This document shows positions 50,172 to 61,763 of a stretch of DNA of 64,000 nucleotides, piece by piece. The DNA lies in NCBI RefSeq assembly GCF_048773025.1, contig NC_133550.1:4886176-4950175 (forward strand). The letters run 5' to 3'. Within the stretch, counting starts at the first letter, position 1, and each line of letters begins with the position of its first letter. The translations under genes and the position numbers were made by a program. This DNA is from Camelus bactrianus (lineage: Eukaryota; Chordata; Mammalia; Artiodactyla; Camelidae). The notes beneath the pieces were generated by a model. It saw only the letters and a program-made list of their open reading frames with translations. It was not told where the DNA came from and ran no database searches.

Positions 50172-53100
50172 CTTTCAAACACAATTTTCTCTCAGAAATG
50201 AGCATGCGGTGAGACTTTCGTTCATCTAGCACAAATGGAACTGGTTGCAGGAGAAACTTTTTCTTTGGTTTCTCAGTCTGTTTCCTAGTGCCGGATGGAA
50301 GTTACTGCAGTTTTCACTGTAAAACACAGTTGGAGCTCGTACTTCCCCATATATATGTATGGAGTGGAGTTTGCAACTGAAAAGAAACTTTGTGTTCCCA
50401 ACAAGCTAGGTGACTGGCGGCTTTCACACACACATATCTCTGAGAAATGAGCATGCGGAGAGACTTTCGTTCATCTAGCACAACGGGAACGTTTTGCAGG
50501 GGAATCTTTTACTCTGGTTTCACAGTCTGTTTCCTAGTGCCGGTTTGAAATTCCTGCAGTTTTCACTGTAAAACCGAGTTGGAGCTAATACCTGCCCATA
50601 TATATTTATGGAATGGAGTTTGCAAGTGGAAAGAAACTTTGTGTTCCCAACAAGCAACGTGAAGGACGGCTTTCAAACACATTTATCTCTAAGAACTTAG
50701 CATGTGGAGAGACGTTCGTTCATCTAGCACAAAGGTAACGTGTTGCAGGAAAAAGTTTTACTCTGGTTTCTCAGTCTGTTTCCTAGTGCCGGTTTGAAGT
50801 TCCTGCATTTTTCACTGTAAAACCGATTTGGAGCTAGTACCTCCCCATATATATGTAGGGAGTGTAGATTGCAACTGAAAAGAAACTTTGTGTTCCCAAC
50901 AAGCTATTTGAAGGACGGCTTTCACACACACTTATATCTCAGAACTGAGCATGTGGAGAGAATATCTTTCATCAACACAAAGGGAAAGTTTTGCAGGTGA
51001 AACTTTACTCTGGTTTCTCAGTCTGTTTCCTAGTGCCGGTTTGAAGTTCCTGCAGTTTTCACTGTAAAAGAGAGTTGGAGCTAGTTCCTCCACATATATA
51101 ATTATGGATTGGAGATTGCAAGTGAAAAGTAACTTTGTGTTCCCAACAAGCTAGGTGAAGGACGGCTTTCACACAGACATATCTCTCAGAACTGAGCATG
51201 GGGAGAGACATTCTTTCATGTAGCACAAAGGGAACGTGTTGCAGGGAAACTATTACTCTGATTTCACAGTCTGTTTCCTAGTGCAGGTTTGAAGTTCCTG
51301 CAGTTTTCACTGTAAAACTGAGTTGGAGCTAATACCTCCCCATATATATGTATGGAGTGGAGTTTGCATGTGAAAAGAATCTTTGTGTTCCCAAAAAGCT
51401 ATGTGAATTACGGCTTTCACACACACTTATCTCTCAGAACAGAGCATGTGGAGAGACGTTCGTTCATCTAGCACAAATGGAATGGTTTGCAGGAGAAATT
51501 GTACTCTGGTTTCTCAGTCTGTTTACTAGTGCCTGTTTGAAGTTCCTGCAGTTTTCACTGTAAAACCGAGTTGGAGCTCGTACCTCCCCATATATATGTA
51601 TGGAGTGGAGTTTGCAAGTGAAAAGAAACTTTGTGTTCCCAATAAGCTAGGTGAAGGACGGCTTTCACACACACTTATCTCTCAGAACTGAGCATGCGGA
51701 GAGACGTTCGTTCATCTAGCACAAAGGGAACGGGTTGCAGGAGAAACTTTTACTCTGGTTCTCAGTCTGTTTCCTAAAACCGGATTGATGTTACTGCAGT
51801 TTTCACTGTAAAACCGAGTTGGAGATCGTACCTACCCATATAAATTTATGGAATGGAGTTTGCAACTGAAAAGAAACTTTGTGTTCCCAACAAGCTAGGT
51901 GAACGGAGGCTTTCACACACACTTATCTCTCAGAACTGAGCATGCGGAGAGACGTTCGTTCATGTAGCACAAAGGGAACGGTTTGCAGGAAAAACTTTTA
52001 CTCTGGTTTCTCATTTTGTTTCCTAGTGCCGGTTTGAAGTTCCTGCAGTTTTCACTGTAAATCCGAGTTGGAGCTTGTACCTCCCCATATATATGTATGG
52101 AGTGGAGTTTGCAAGTGAAAAGAAACTTTGTGTTCCCAACAAGCTAGGTGAAGAACGGCTTTCACACACACTTATCTCTCAGAAATGAGCATGCGGAGAG
52201 ACGTTCTTTCATCTAGCACAAAGGGAACGGGTTGCTTGGGAAACTTTTACTCTGGTTTCTCAGTCTGTTTCCTACTGCCGGTTTGAAGTTCCTGCAGTTT
52301 TCACTGTAAAATCGAGTTGAAGCTCGTACCTCCCCATATATATGTATGGAGTGGGGTTTGCAAGTGAAAAGAAACTTTGTGTTCCCAATAAGCTAGGTGA
52401 AGGACGGCTTTCACACACACTTATGTCTCAGAACTGAGCATGTGGAGAGGCGTTCGTTCATATAGCACAAAGGGAACGGTTTGCAGGAGAAACTTTTACT
52501 CTGGTTTCTCAGTCTGTTTCCTAGTGCCGGTTTGAAGTTACTACAGTTTTCACTATAAAACCGAGTTGGAACTCATAACTCCCCATATATATGTATGGAG
52601 TGGAGTTTGCAACTGAAAAGAAACTTTGTGTTCCCAACAAGCTATGTGAAGGACGGCTTTCACACACACTTATCTCTCAGAAGTGAGCATGTAGAGAGAC
52701 GTTCGTTCATCTATCACAAAGGGAACGGGTTGCAGGAGAAACTTTACTCTGGTTTCTCAGTCTGTTTACTAGTGCCTGTTTGAAGTTACTGCAGATTTCA
52801 CTGTAAAACCGAGTTGGAGCTAGTACCTCCCCATATAAAAGTAGGGAGTGGAGTTTGCAAGTGAAAAGAAACTTTGTGTTCCCAACAAGCTAGGTGAAGG
52901 GCGGCTTTCACACAGACATATCTCTCAGAACTGAGCATGTGGAGAGACATTCTTTCATCTAGCACAAAGGGAACATGTTGCAGGGGAAACTATTACACTG
53001 ATTTCACAGTCTGTTTCCTAGTGCAGGTTTGAAGTTCCTGCAGTTTTCACTGTAAAACTGATTTGGAGCTAATACCTCCCCATATATATGTATGGAGTGG

Positions 53101-54145
53101 AGTTTGCAAGTGAAAAGCATCTTTGTGTTCCCAACAAGCATCGTGAAGAACGGCTTTCACACACACATATCTCTCAGAACTGAGCATGTGGAGAGACGTT
53201 CGTTCATCTAGCACAAAGGGAACGGGTTGCAGGAGAAACTTTTACTCTGGTTTCTCAGTCTGTTTCCTAGTGCCAGTTTGAATTTCCTGCAGTTTTCACT
53301 GTAAAACCGATTTGGAGCTAGTACCTCCCCTTATATATGTATGGATTGGAGTTTGCATGTTAAAAGAATCTTTGTGTTCCCAACAAGCTATGTGAAGTAC
53401 GGCTTTCACACACACTTATCTCTCAGAACAGAGCATGTGGAGAGACGTTCGTTCATCTAGCACAAATGGAATGGGTTGCAGGAGAAATTGTACTCTGGTT
53501 TCTCAGTCTGTTTCCTAGTGCCGGTTTGAAGTTCCTGCAGTTTTCACTGGAAAACCGAGTTGGAGCTTGTACCTCCCCATATATATTTATGCATGGGGGT
53601 TTGCAACTGAAAAGAACCTTTGTGTTACCAACAATCTAGGTGAAGTGAGGCTTTCACACACACTTATCTCTCAGAACTGAGCATGCGGAGAGACGTTCGT
53701 TCATCTAGCAAAAAGGAACGGGTTGCAGGGAAACTTTTACTCTGGCTTCTCAGTCTGTTTCCTACTGCCGTTTTGAAGTTCCTGCAGTTTTCAATATAAA
53801 ACCGAGTTGGAGCTCATACCTTCCCATATATATGTATGGAGTGGAGTTGGCAACTGAAAAGAAACTTTGTGTTCCCAACAAGCTAGGTGAAGGACGGCTT
53901 TCACAAACATTTATCTCTCAGAACTGAGCATGTGGAGAGACGTTCGTTCATCTAGCACAAAGGGAACGGGTTGCAGGAGAAACTTTTACTCTGGTTTCTC
54001 AGTCTGTTTCCTAGTTCCGGTTTGAAGTTAATGCAGTTTTCACTGTAAAATCGATTTGGAGCTAATACCTCCACATATATATGTATGGAGTGGAGTTTGC
54101 AACTGAAAAGATCTTTGTGTTCCCAACAATTTATGTGACGGGCGG
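50172..54145 (+). repeat. HOR unit U7 (3,974 bp, 16 monomers)
   Basis: The order is b, c, d, e, f, g, h, i, k, l, an m/n fusion, an f-like monomer, q, a g/m fusion, x and p. The first ten monomers give the cleanest run of the base order. After the m/n fusion near 52,775 the unit becomes irregular. The g/m fusion and x (AGCAAAAAGGAACGG, CAATATAAAACC) match the pair at about 27,350-27,800 on the other side of the domain. Confidence 0.8.
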
Positions 54146-56296
54146 CTTTCAAACACACTTATCTCTCAGAAATGAGCATGCGGTGAGACTTTCGTTCATA
54201 TAGCACAAATGGAACTGGTTGCAGGAGAAACATTTTCTCTGGTTTCTCAGTCTGTTTCCTAGTGCCGGATGGAAGTTACTGCAGTTTTCACTGTAAAACA
54301 CAGTTGGAGCTCGTACCTCCCCATATATATGTATGGATTGGAGTTTGCAACTGAAAAGAAATTTTGTGATCCCAACAAGCTAGGTGACTGGCGGCTTTCA
54401 CACACACATATCTCTGAGAAATGAGCATGCGGAGAGACTTTCGTTCATCTAGCACAATGGGAACGTGTTGCAGGGGAATCTTTTACTCTGGTTTCACAGT
54501 CTGTTTCCTAGTGCCGGTTTGAAATTCCTGCAGTTTTCACTGTAAAACCGAGTTGGAGCTAATACCTGCCCATATATATTTATGGAATGGAGTTTGCAAG
54601 TGGAAAGAAACTTTGTGTTCCCAACAAGCAACGTGAAGGACGGCTTTCACACACATTTATCTCTAAGAACTTAGCATGTGGAGAGACGTTCGTTCATCTA
54701 GCACAAAGGGAACTTGTTGCAGGAAAAAGTTTTACTCTGGTTTCTCAGTCTGTTTCCTAGTGCCGGTTTGAAGTTCCTGCATTTTTCACTGTAAAACCGA
54801 TTTGGAGCTAGTATCTCCCCATATATATGTAGGGAGTGTAGATTGCAAGTGAAAAGAAACTTTGTGTTCCCAACAAGCTAGTTGAAGGACGGCTTTCACA
54901 CACACATATCTCTCAGAACTGAGCATGTGGTGAGAATATCTTTCATCAACACAAAGGGAAAGTTTTGCAGGTGAAACTTTACTCTTGTTTCTCAGTCTGT
55001 TTCTTAGTGGCGGTTTGAATTTCCTGCAGTTTTCACTGTAAAAGAGAGTTGGAGCTAGTTCTTCCCCATATATAATTATGGATTGGAGATTGCAAGTGAA
55101 AAGTAACTTTGTGTTCCCAACAAGCTATGTGAAGGACGGCTTTCACACACACTTATCTCTCAGAACTGGGCATGTGGAGAGACGTTCGTTCATCTAGCAC
55201 AAAGGGAAACCGTTGCAGGAGAAATTTATCTCTGGATTCTCAGACTGTTTCCTAGTGTCGGTTTGAAGTTCCTGCAGTTTTCACTGTAAATCCGTGTTGG
55301 AGCTCGTACCACCACAAATATATGTATGGAGTGCAGTTTGCAAGTTAAAAGAAACTTTGTGTTCCAAACAAGCTAGGTTAAGGACGGCTTTCACACACAC
55401 TTATCTCTCAGAACTGAGCATGCGGAGAGACGTTCGTTCATCTAGCACAAATGTAACTGGTTGCATGGGAAACTTTTACTCTGGTTTCTCAGTTTTTTTC
55501 CTACTGCCGGTTTGAAGTTCCTGCAGTTTTCACTGTAAAACCATGTTGGAGCTCGAATCTCCCCATATATATGTATGGAATGGAGTTTGCAACTGAAAAG
55601 AAACTTTGTGTTCCCAATAAGCTAGGTGAACTACGACTTTCACATACAATTATCTCTCAGAACTGAGCATGTGGAGAGACTTTCTTTCATCTAGCACAAA
55701 GGGAACGTGTTGCAGGTGAATCTTTTACTCTGGTTTCACAGTCTGTTTCCTAGTGCCTGGTTGAAATTCCTGCAGTTGTCACTGTAAAACCGAGTTGGGG
55801 CTAATACTTCCCCATATATATGTATGGAGTGGAGTTTGCAAGTGGAAAGAAAATTTGTGTTCCCAACAAGCAACGTGAAGTAAAGCTTTCACACAAAATT
55901 ATCTCTCAGAATTGAGCATGTGGAGAGACGTTCGTTCATCTAGCACAAAGGGAACGGGTTTCAGGAGAAACTTTCCTCTGGTTTCTCAGTCTGTTTCCTA
56001 GTGCCGGTTTTAAGTTCCTGCAGTTTTCACTGTAAAACCGATTTGGAGCTAGTACCTCCCCATATATATGTAGGGAGTGGATATTGCAAGTGAAAAGAAA
56101 CTTTGTACACAACAAGCAAGTTGAAGGACTTCTTTCACACAAACTTATCTCTCAGAACTGAGCATGTGGAGAGATTTTCTTTCATCAACACAAAGGGAAA
56201 GTGTTGCAGGTGAAACTTTTACTCTGGTTTCTCAGTCTGTTTCCTAGTGCCGGTTTGAAGTTCCTGCAGTTTTCACTGTAAAACAGAGTTCGAGCT
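54060..56296 (+). repeat. 9-monomer block, copy 1 (partner 61,764-64,000)
   Basis: This block, with b, c, d and e types followed by GGGCATGTGG and AAACCGTTGC units, recurs at an offset of 7,704-7,707 bp (31 monomers). It diverges by several percent, much more than the units of the main domain. It is the last block with recognisable b-c-d-e order before the array becomes irregular. Confidence 0.8.
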
Positions 56297-59200
56297 AGTA
56301 CCTCCCCATATATATGTATGGACTGGGGCTTGCAAATGAAAAGAAACTTTGTGTTCCCAACAAGCTATGTGAAGGACGGCTTTCACACACACTTATCTCT
56401 CAGAAATGAGCATGTTGGGAGACGTTCATTCATCTAGCACAAACGGAACCAGTTGCAGTTGAAACTTTTACTCTGGTGTTTCAGTCTGTTTCTTAGTGCC
56501 GGTTTGAAGTTCCTGCAGTTTTCACTGTCAATCCAAGTTGGAGCTCGTACCTCCCCATATATATTTATGGAGTGGAGTTTGCAACTGAAAAGAAACTTTT
56601 TGTTCCCAACAAGCTAGTTGAAGGTCGGCTTTCACACACACTTATCTCTCAGAACTGAGCATGCGGAGAGACGTTCGTTCATCTAGCACAAAGGGAACGG
56701 GATGCAGGAGAAAATTTTACTGTGGTTTCTCATTCTGTTTCCTAGTGCCGGTTTGAAGTTACTGCAGTTTTCACTGTAAAATCGAGTTGGAGCTCGTACC
56801 TCCCCATATATATGTATGGAGTGGAGTTTGCAACTGAAAAGAAACTTTGTGTTCCCAACAAGCTAGGTGAAGGACAGCTTTCACACACATATATCTCTCA
56901 GATCTGAGCATGTGGAGAGACATTCTTTCATCCAGCACAAAGGGAATGTGTTGCAGGGGAAAGTTTTACCCTGGTTTCTCATTCTGTTTCCTAGTGCCGG
57001 TTTGAATTTCCTACAGTTTTCTCTGTAAAACTGAGTTGGAGCTAATACCACCCCATATATATGTATGGAGTGGAGTATGAAAGAAAAAAAGAAACTTTGT
57101 GTTCCCAACAAGCAACGTGAAGGATGGCTTTCACACACACATATCTCTCAGAACTGAGCATGTGGAGAGACGTTCGTTCATCTAGCAAAAAGGGAACGGG
57201 TTAGAGGAGAAACTTTTACCCTGGTTTCTCAGTCTCTTTCCTAGTGCCGGTTTGAAGTTCCTGCAGTTTTCACTGTAAAACAGATTTGGAGCTAGTACCT
57301 CCCCATATATATGTAGGGAGTGGAGATTGCAAGTGAAAAGATACTTTGTGTTCCCAGAAAGGTAGGTGAAGGACGGTTTTCACACACACTTATCTCTCAG
57401 AACTCAGCATGTGGAGAGACTTTCTTTCATCAACACAATGGGAAAGTGTTGCAGGTGAAACTTTTACTCTGGTTTCTCAGTCTGTTTCCTTGTGCCGGTT
57501 TTAATTTCCTGCAGTTTTCACTGTAAAATAGATTTGGAGCTAGTATCTCCCCATATATATGTATGGAGTGGAGTTAGCAAGTGAAAAGAAACTTTGTGTT
57601 CCCAACAAGCTAGGTGAAGGACGGCTTTCACACACACTTATCTCTCAGAACTGAGCATGTGGAGAGACGTTCGTTCAACTAGCACAAAGGGAACAGTTTG
57701 CAGGAGAAAATTTTACCCTGGTTTCTCAGTCTGTTTCCTAGTGCCGGTTTGAAGTTCCAGCAGTTTTCACTGTAAACCCGAGTTGGAGCTCGTACCACCC
57801 CATATATGTGTATGGAGTGGAGTTTGCATATGAAAAGAAACTTTGTGTTCCCAACAAGCTAGGTGAAGGACGGCTTTCACACACATTAATCTCTCAGAAC
57901 TGAGCATGTGGAGAGAAGTTCGTTCATCTAGCATAAAGTGAACGGTTTGCAGGAGAAACATTTACTCTGGTTTCTCAGTCTGTTTCCTAGTGCCGTTTTG
58001 AAGTTACTGCAGTTTTCACTGTAAAACCGTGTTGGAGCTCGTACCTCCCCATATATATGTATGGAGTGGAATTTGCAAATGGAAAGAAACATTGTGTTCC
58101 CATCAAGCTAGTTGAAGGACGGCTTTCACACACACATATATCTCAGAACTGAGCATGTGGAGGTACGTTCGTTCATCTAGCACAAAGGGAACTGGTTGCA
58201 GGAGAAAATTTACTCTGGTTTCTCAGTCTGTTTTCTAGTGCCGGTTTGAATTTCCTGCAGTTTTCACTGTAAATTTGAGTTGGAGCTATTACATCCCAAT
58301 ATATATGTATGGATTGGAGTTTGCAACTGAAAAGAAACTTTGTGTTCCCAACAAGCTAGGTGAAGTACGGCATTCACAGACACTTAACTATCAGAACTGA
58401 GCATGTGGAGATTCGTTCGTTCATCTTGCACAAAGGGAACGCGTTGCAGGGGAAACTTTATCTCTGGTTTCTCAGTCTGTTTCCTAGTGACGGTTTGAAG
58501 TTCCTGCAGTTTTCCCTGTAAAACAGAGTTGGAGCTCGTAATTCCCCATATATAAGTATGGAGTGGATTTTGCAAGTGAAAAGAAACTTTGTGTTCCCAA
58601 CAAGCTATGTGAAGGGCGGCTTTCACACACACTTATCTCTCAGAACTGAGCATGCGGAGAGAGGTTCGTTCATCTAGCACAAAGGGAACGGGTTTCAGGA
58701 GAAAATTTTACTGTGGTTTCTCAGTCTGTTACCTAGTGCCGGTTTGAAGTTACTGCAGTTTTCACTATAAAACCGAGTAGGGGCTCGTACGTCCCCATAT
58801 ATACGTATGGAGTGGAGTTAGCAAGTGAAAAGAAACTTTGTCTTCCAACAAGCTAGGTGAAGGACGGCTTTCACACACATATATCTCTCAGATCTGAGTA
58901 TGTGGAGAGACATTCTTTCATCTAGCACAAAGGGAACGTGTTGCAGGGGAAATTATTACTCTGATTTCACAGTCTGTTTCCTAGTGCAGGTTTGAAGTTC
59001 CTGCAGTTTTCACTGTAAAACTGAGTTAGAGCTAATACATCCCCATATATATGTATGTAGTGGAGTTTGCCAGTGAAAAGAATCTTTGTGTTCCCAACAA
59101 GCAACGTGAAGGACGGCTTTCACACACACTTATCTCTCAGAACTTAGCATGTGGGAGACGTTCGTTCATCTAGCACAAATGGAATGGGTTGCAGGAGAAA

Positions 59201-61763
59201 TTGTACTCTGGTTTCTCAGTCTGTTTCCTAGTGCCTGTTTGAAGTTCCTGCAGTTTTCACTGTACACCCGAGTTGGAGCTCGTTCCTCCCCATATATATG
59301 TATGGAGTGGAGTTTGCAAGTGAAAAGAAACTTTGTGTTCCCAATAAGCTAGTTGAAGGACGGCTTTCACACACACTTATCTCTCAGAACTGAGCATGCG
59401 GAGAGACGTTCTTTCATCTAGCACAAAGGGAACGGGTTGCAGGAGAAACTTTTACTCTGGTTCTCAGTCTGTTTCCTAAAACCGGGTTGATGTTACTGCA
59501 GTTTTCACTGTAAAACCGAGTTGGAGATCGTACCTCCCCATATATATTTATGGAGTGAAGTTTGCAACTGAAAAGAAACTTTGTGTTCCCAACAAGCTAG
59601 GTGAACGGAGGCTTTCACACACACTTATCTCTCAGAACTGAGCATGCGGAGAGACGTTCGTTCATGTAGCACAAAGGGAACGGTTTGCAGGAGAAACTTT
59701 TACTCTGGTTTCTCTGTCTGTTTCCTAGTGCCGGTTTGAAGTTCCTGCAGTTTTCACTGTAAAACCGATTTGGAGCTAATACCTCCCCATATATATGTAT
59801 GGAGTGGAGTTAGCAAATGAAAAGAAACTTTGTGTTCCCAACAAGCTAGGTGAACGGAGGCTTTCACACAAATTTATCTCTCAGAAATGAGCATGCGATG
59901 AGACTTTCGTTCATCTAGCACAAATGGAACTGGTTGCAGGAGAAACTTTTTCTTTGGTTTCTCAGGCTGTTTCCTAGGGCCGGTTTGAAGTTACTGCAGT
60001 TTTCACTGTAAAATACATTTGGAGCTCTTACCTCCCCATATTTATGTATGGAGTGGAGTTTGCAATTGAAAAGAAACTTTGTGATCTTCACAAGCAAGGT
60101 GAAGGACGGCTTTCACACACACTTATCTCTCAGAACTGAGCATGTGGAGAGACGTTCGTTCATATAGCACAAAGGGAACGGTTTGCAGGGAAACTTTTCC
60201 TCTGGTTTCTCAATTTGTTTCTTAGTGCCGGTTTAAAGTTCCTGCAGTTTTCACTGTAAATCCGAGTTGGAGCTTGTACCTCCCCATATATATGTATGGA
60301 GTGGAGTTTGCAAGTGAAAAGAAACTTTGTGTTCCCAACAAGCTAGGTGAAGAACGGCTTTCACGCACACTTATCTCTCAGAAATGAGCATGCGGAGAGA
60401 CGTTCTTTCATCTAGCACAAAGGGAACGGGTTGCATGGGAAACTTTTACTCTGGTTTCTCAGTCTGTTTCCTACTGCCGGTTTGAAGTTCCTGCAGTTTT
60501 CACTGTAAAATCGAGTTGAAGCTCGTACCTCCCCATATATATGTATGGATTGGCGTTTGCAAGTGAAAAGAAACTTTGTGTTCCCAATAAGCTAGGTGAA
60601 GTACGACTTTCACACACACTTATCTCTCAGAACTTAGCATGTGGAGAGACGTTCGTTCATCTAGCATAAAGGGAACGGTTTGCAGGAGAAACTTTTACTC
60701 TGGTTTATCAGTCTGTTTCCTAGTGCCGGTTTGAAGTTCCTGCAGTTTTCACTGTAAAACCGATTTGGAGCTAATACCTCCCCATATATATGTATGGATT
60801 GGAGTTAGCAAATGAAAAGAAATTTTGTGTTCCCAACAAGTTATGTGACGGGCGGTTTTCACACACATTTATCTCTCAGAAATGAGCATGCGGTGAGACT
60901 TTCGTTCATCTAGCACAAAAGGAACTGGTTGCAGGAGAAACTTTTTCTCTGGTTTCTCAGTCTGTTTCCTAGTGCCGGTTTGAAGTTACTGCAGTTTTCA
61001 CTGTAAAACACATTTGGAGCTCGTACCTCCCCATCTATATGTATGGAGTGGAGTTTGCAATTGAAAAGAAATTTTGTGATCCCAACAAGCAATGTGAAGG
61101 ACGGCTTTCACACACACTTATATCTCAGAACTGAGCATGTGGAGAGGCGTTCGTTCATATAGCACAAAGGGAACGGTTTGCAGGAGAAACTTTTACTCTG
61201 GTTTCTCAGTCTGTTTCCTAGTGCCGGTTTGAAGTTACTACAGTTTTCACTATAAAACCGAGTTGGAACTCATAACTCCCCATATATATGTATGGAGTGG
61301 AGTTTGCAACTGAAAAGAAACTTTGTGTTCCCAACAAGCTATGTGAAGGACTGCTTTCACACACAATTTTCTCTCAGAACTTAGCATGTGGAGAGACTTT
61401 CGTTCATCTAGCACAAAGGGAACGGGATGCAGGAGAAACTTTACTCTGGTTTCTCAGTCTGTTTCCTAGTGCCTGTTTGAAGTTACTGCAGTTTTCACTG
61501 TAAAACCGAGTTGGAGCTAGTACCTCCCCATATAAATGTAGGGAGTGAAGTTTGCAAGTGAAAAGAAACTTTGTGTTCCCAACAAGCTAGGTGAAGGGCG
61601 GCTTTAATACAGACATATCTCTCAGAACTGAGCATGTGGAGAGATATTCTTTCATCTAGCACAAAGGCAACGTTTTGCAGGGGAAACTTTTACTGTGATT
61701 TCACAGTCTGATTCCTAGTGCCGGTTTGAAGTTCCTGCAGTTTTCACTGTAAAACTGATTTGG
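56297..61763 (+). repeat. Diverged monomers with relatives of both HOR families
   Basis: About 22 monomers show no strong period. Between about 56.3 and 59.1 kb they are individually diverged. A small A-rich irregularity lies near 57,067-57,090. From about 59.35 to 61.35 kb there are h-like (GGTTCTCAG, CCTAAAACCG), i-like, k-like, s-like (GTTAGCAAATG), b-like (GGTGAGAC, CATCTATATG) and l-like types, as in the 12-monomer domain at 21-27 kb but more diverged. No gene or insertion is seen. Confidence 0.8.

Larger units (their letters stand above)
28327..54145 (+). repeat. Main HOR domain: seven variable-length units of types b to p
   Basis: About 104 monomers fall into recurring types. I name them by their marks: b (CTTTCAAACACAATTT, GCGGTGAGAC, CCGGATGGAAG), c (ATATCTCTGAG, GGGGAATC, TACCTGCCC), d (CTCTAAGAACTTAG, GGTAACG), e (GAGAATATC, AAAAGAGAG), f (CACAGACAT, GACATTC), g (AGAACAGAG, GAATGG), h (GGTTCTCAG, CCGGATTGATG), i (ATGTAGC, GGAAAAAC), k (GCATGGGAAAC), l (TTATGTCTC, GAGGCG), m (CTATCAC, TTTACTAG), n (GTGGATAGAC, AAAAGTAGGG), o (GAGAAACTTTC, AAACTAGC) and p (AAAAGATC, TTATGGGACG). 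Successive b starts are 29,069, 32,795, 34,780, 38,999, 42,723, 46,945, 50,172 and 54,146. Units match at about 98-99 percent by eye. Confidence 0.88.

Noticed and set aside
57057-57095. Possible poly(A) tail of a retroposon near 57,067-57,090
   Set aside because: The A-rich stretch is a local change of a few bases in the normal GAAAAGAAAC part of the monomer. There is no inserted body or target-site duplication.
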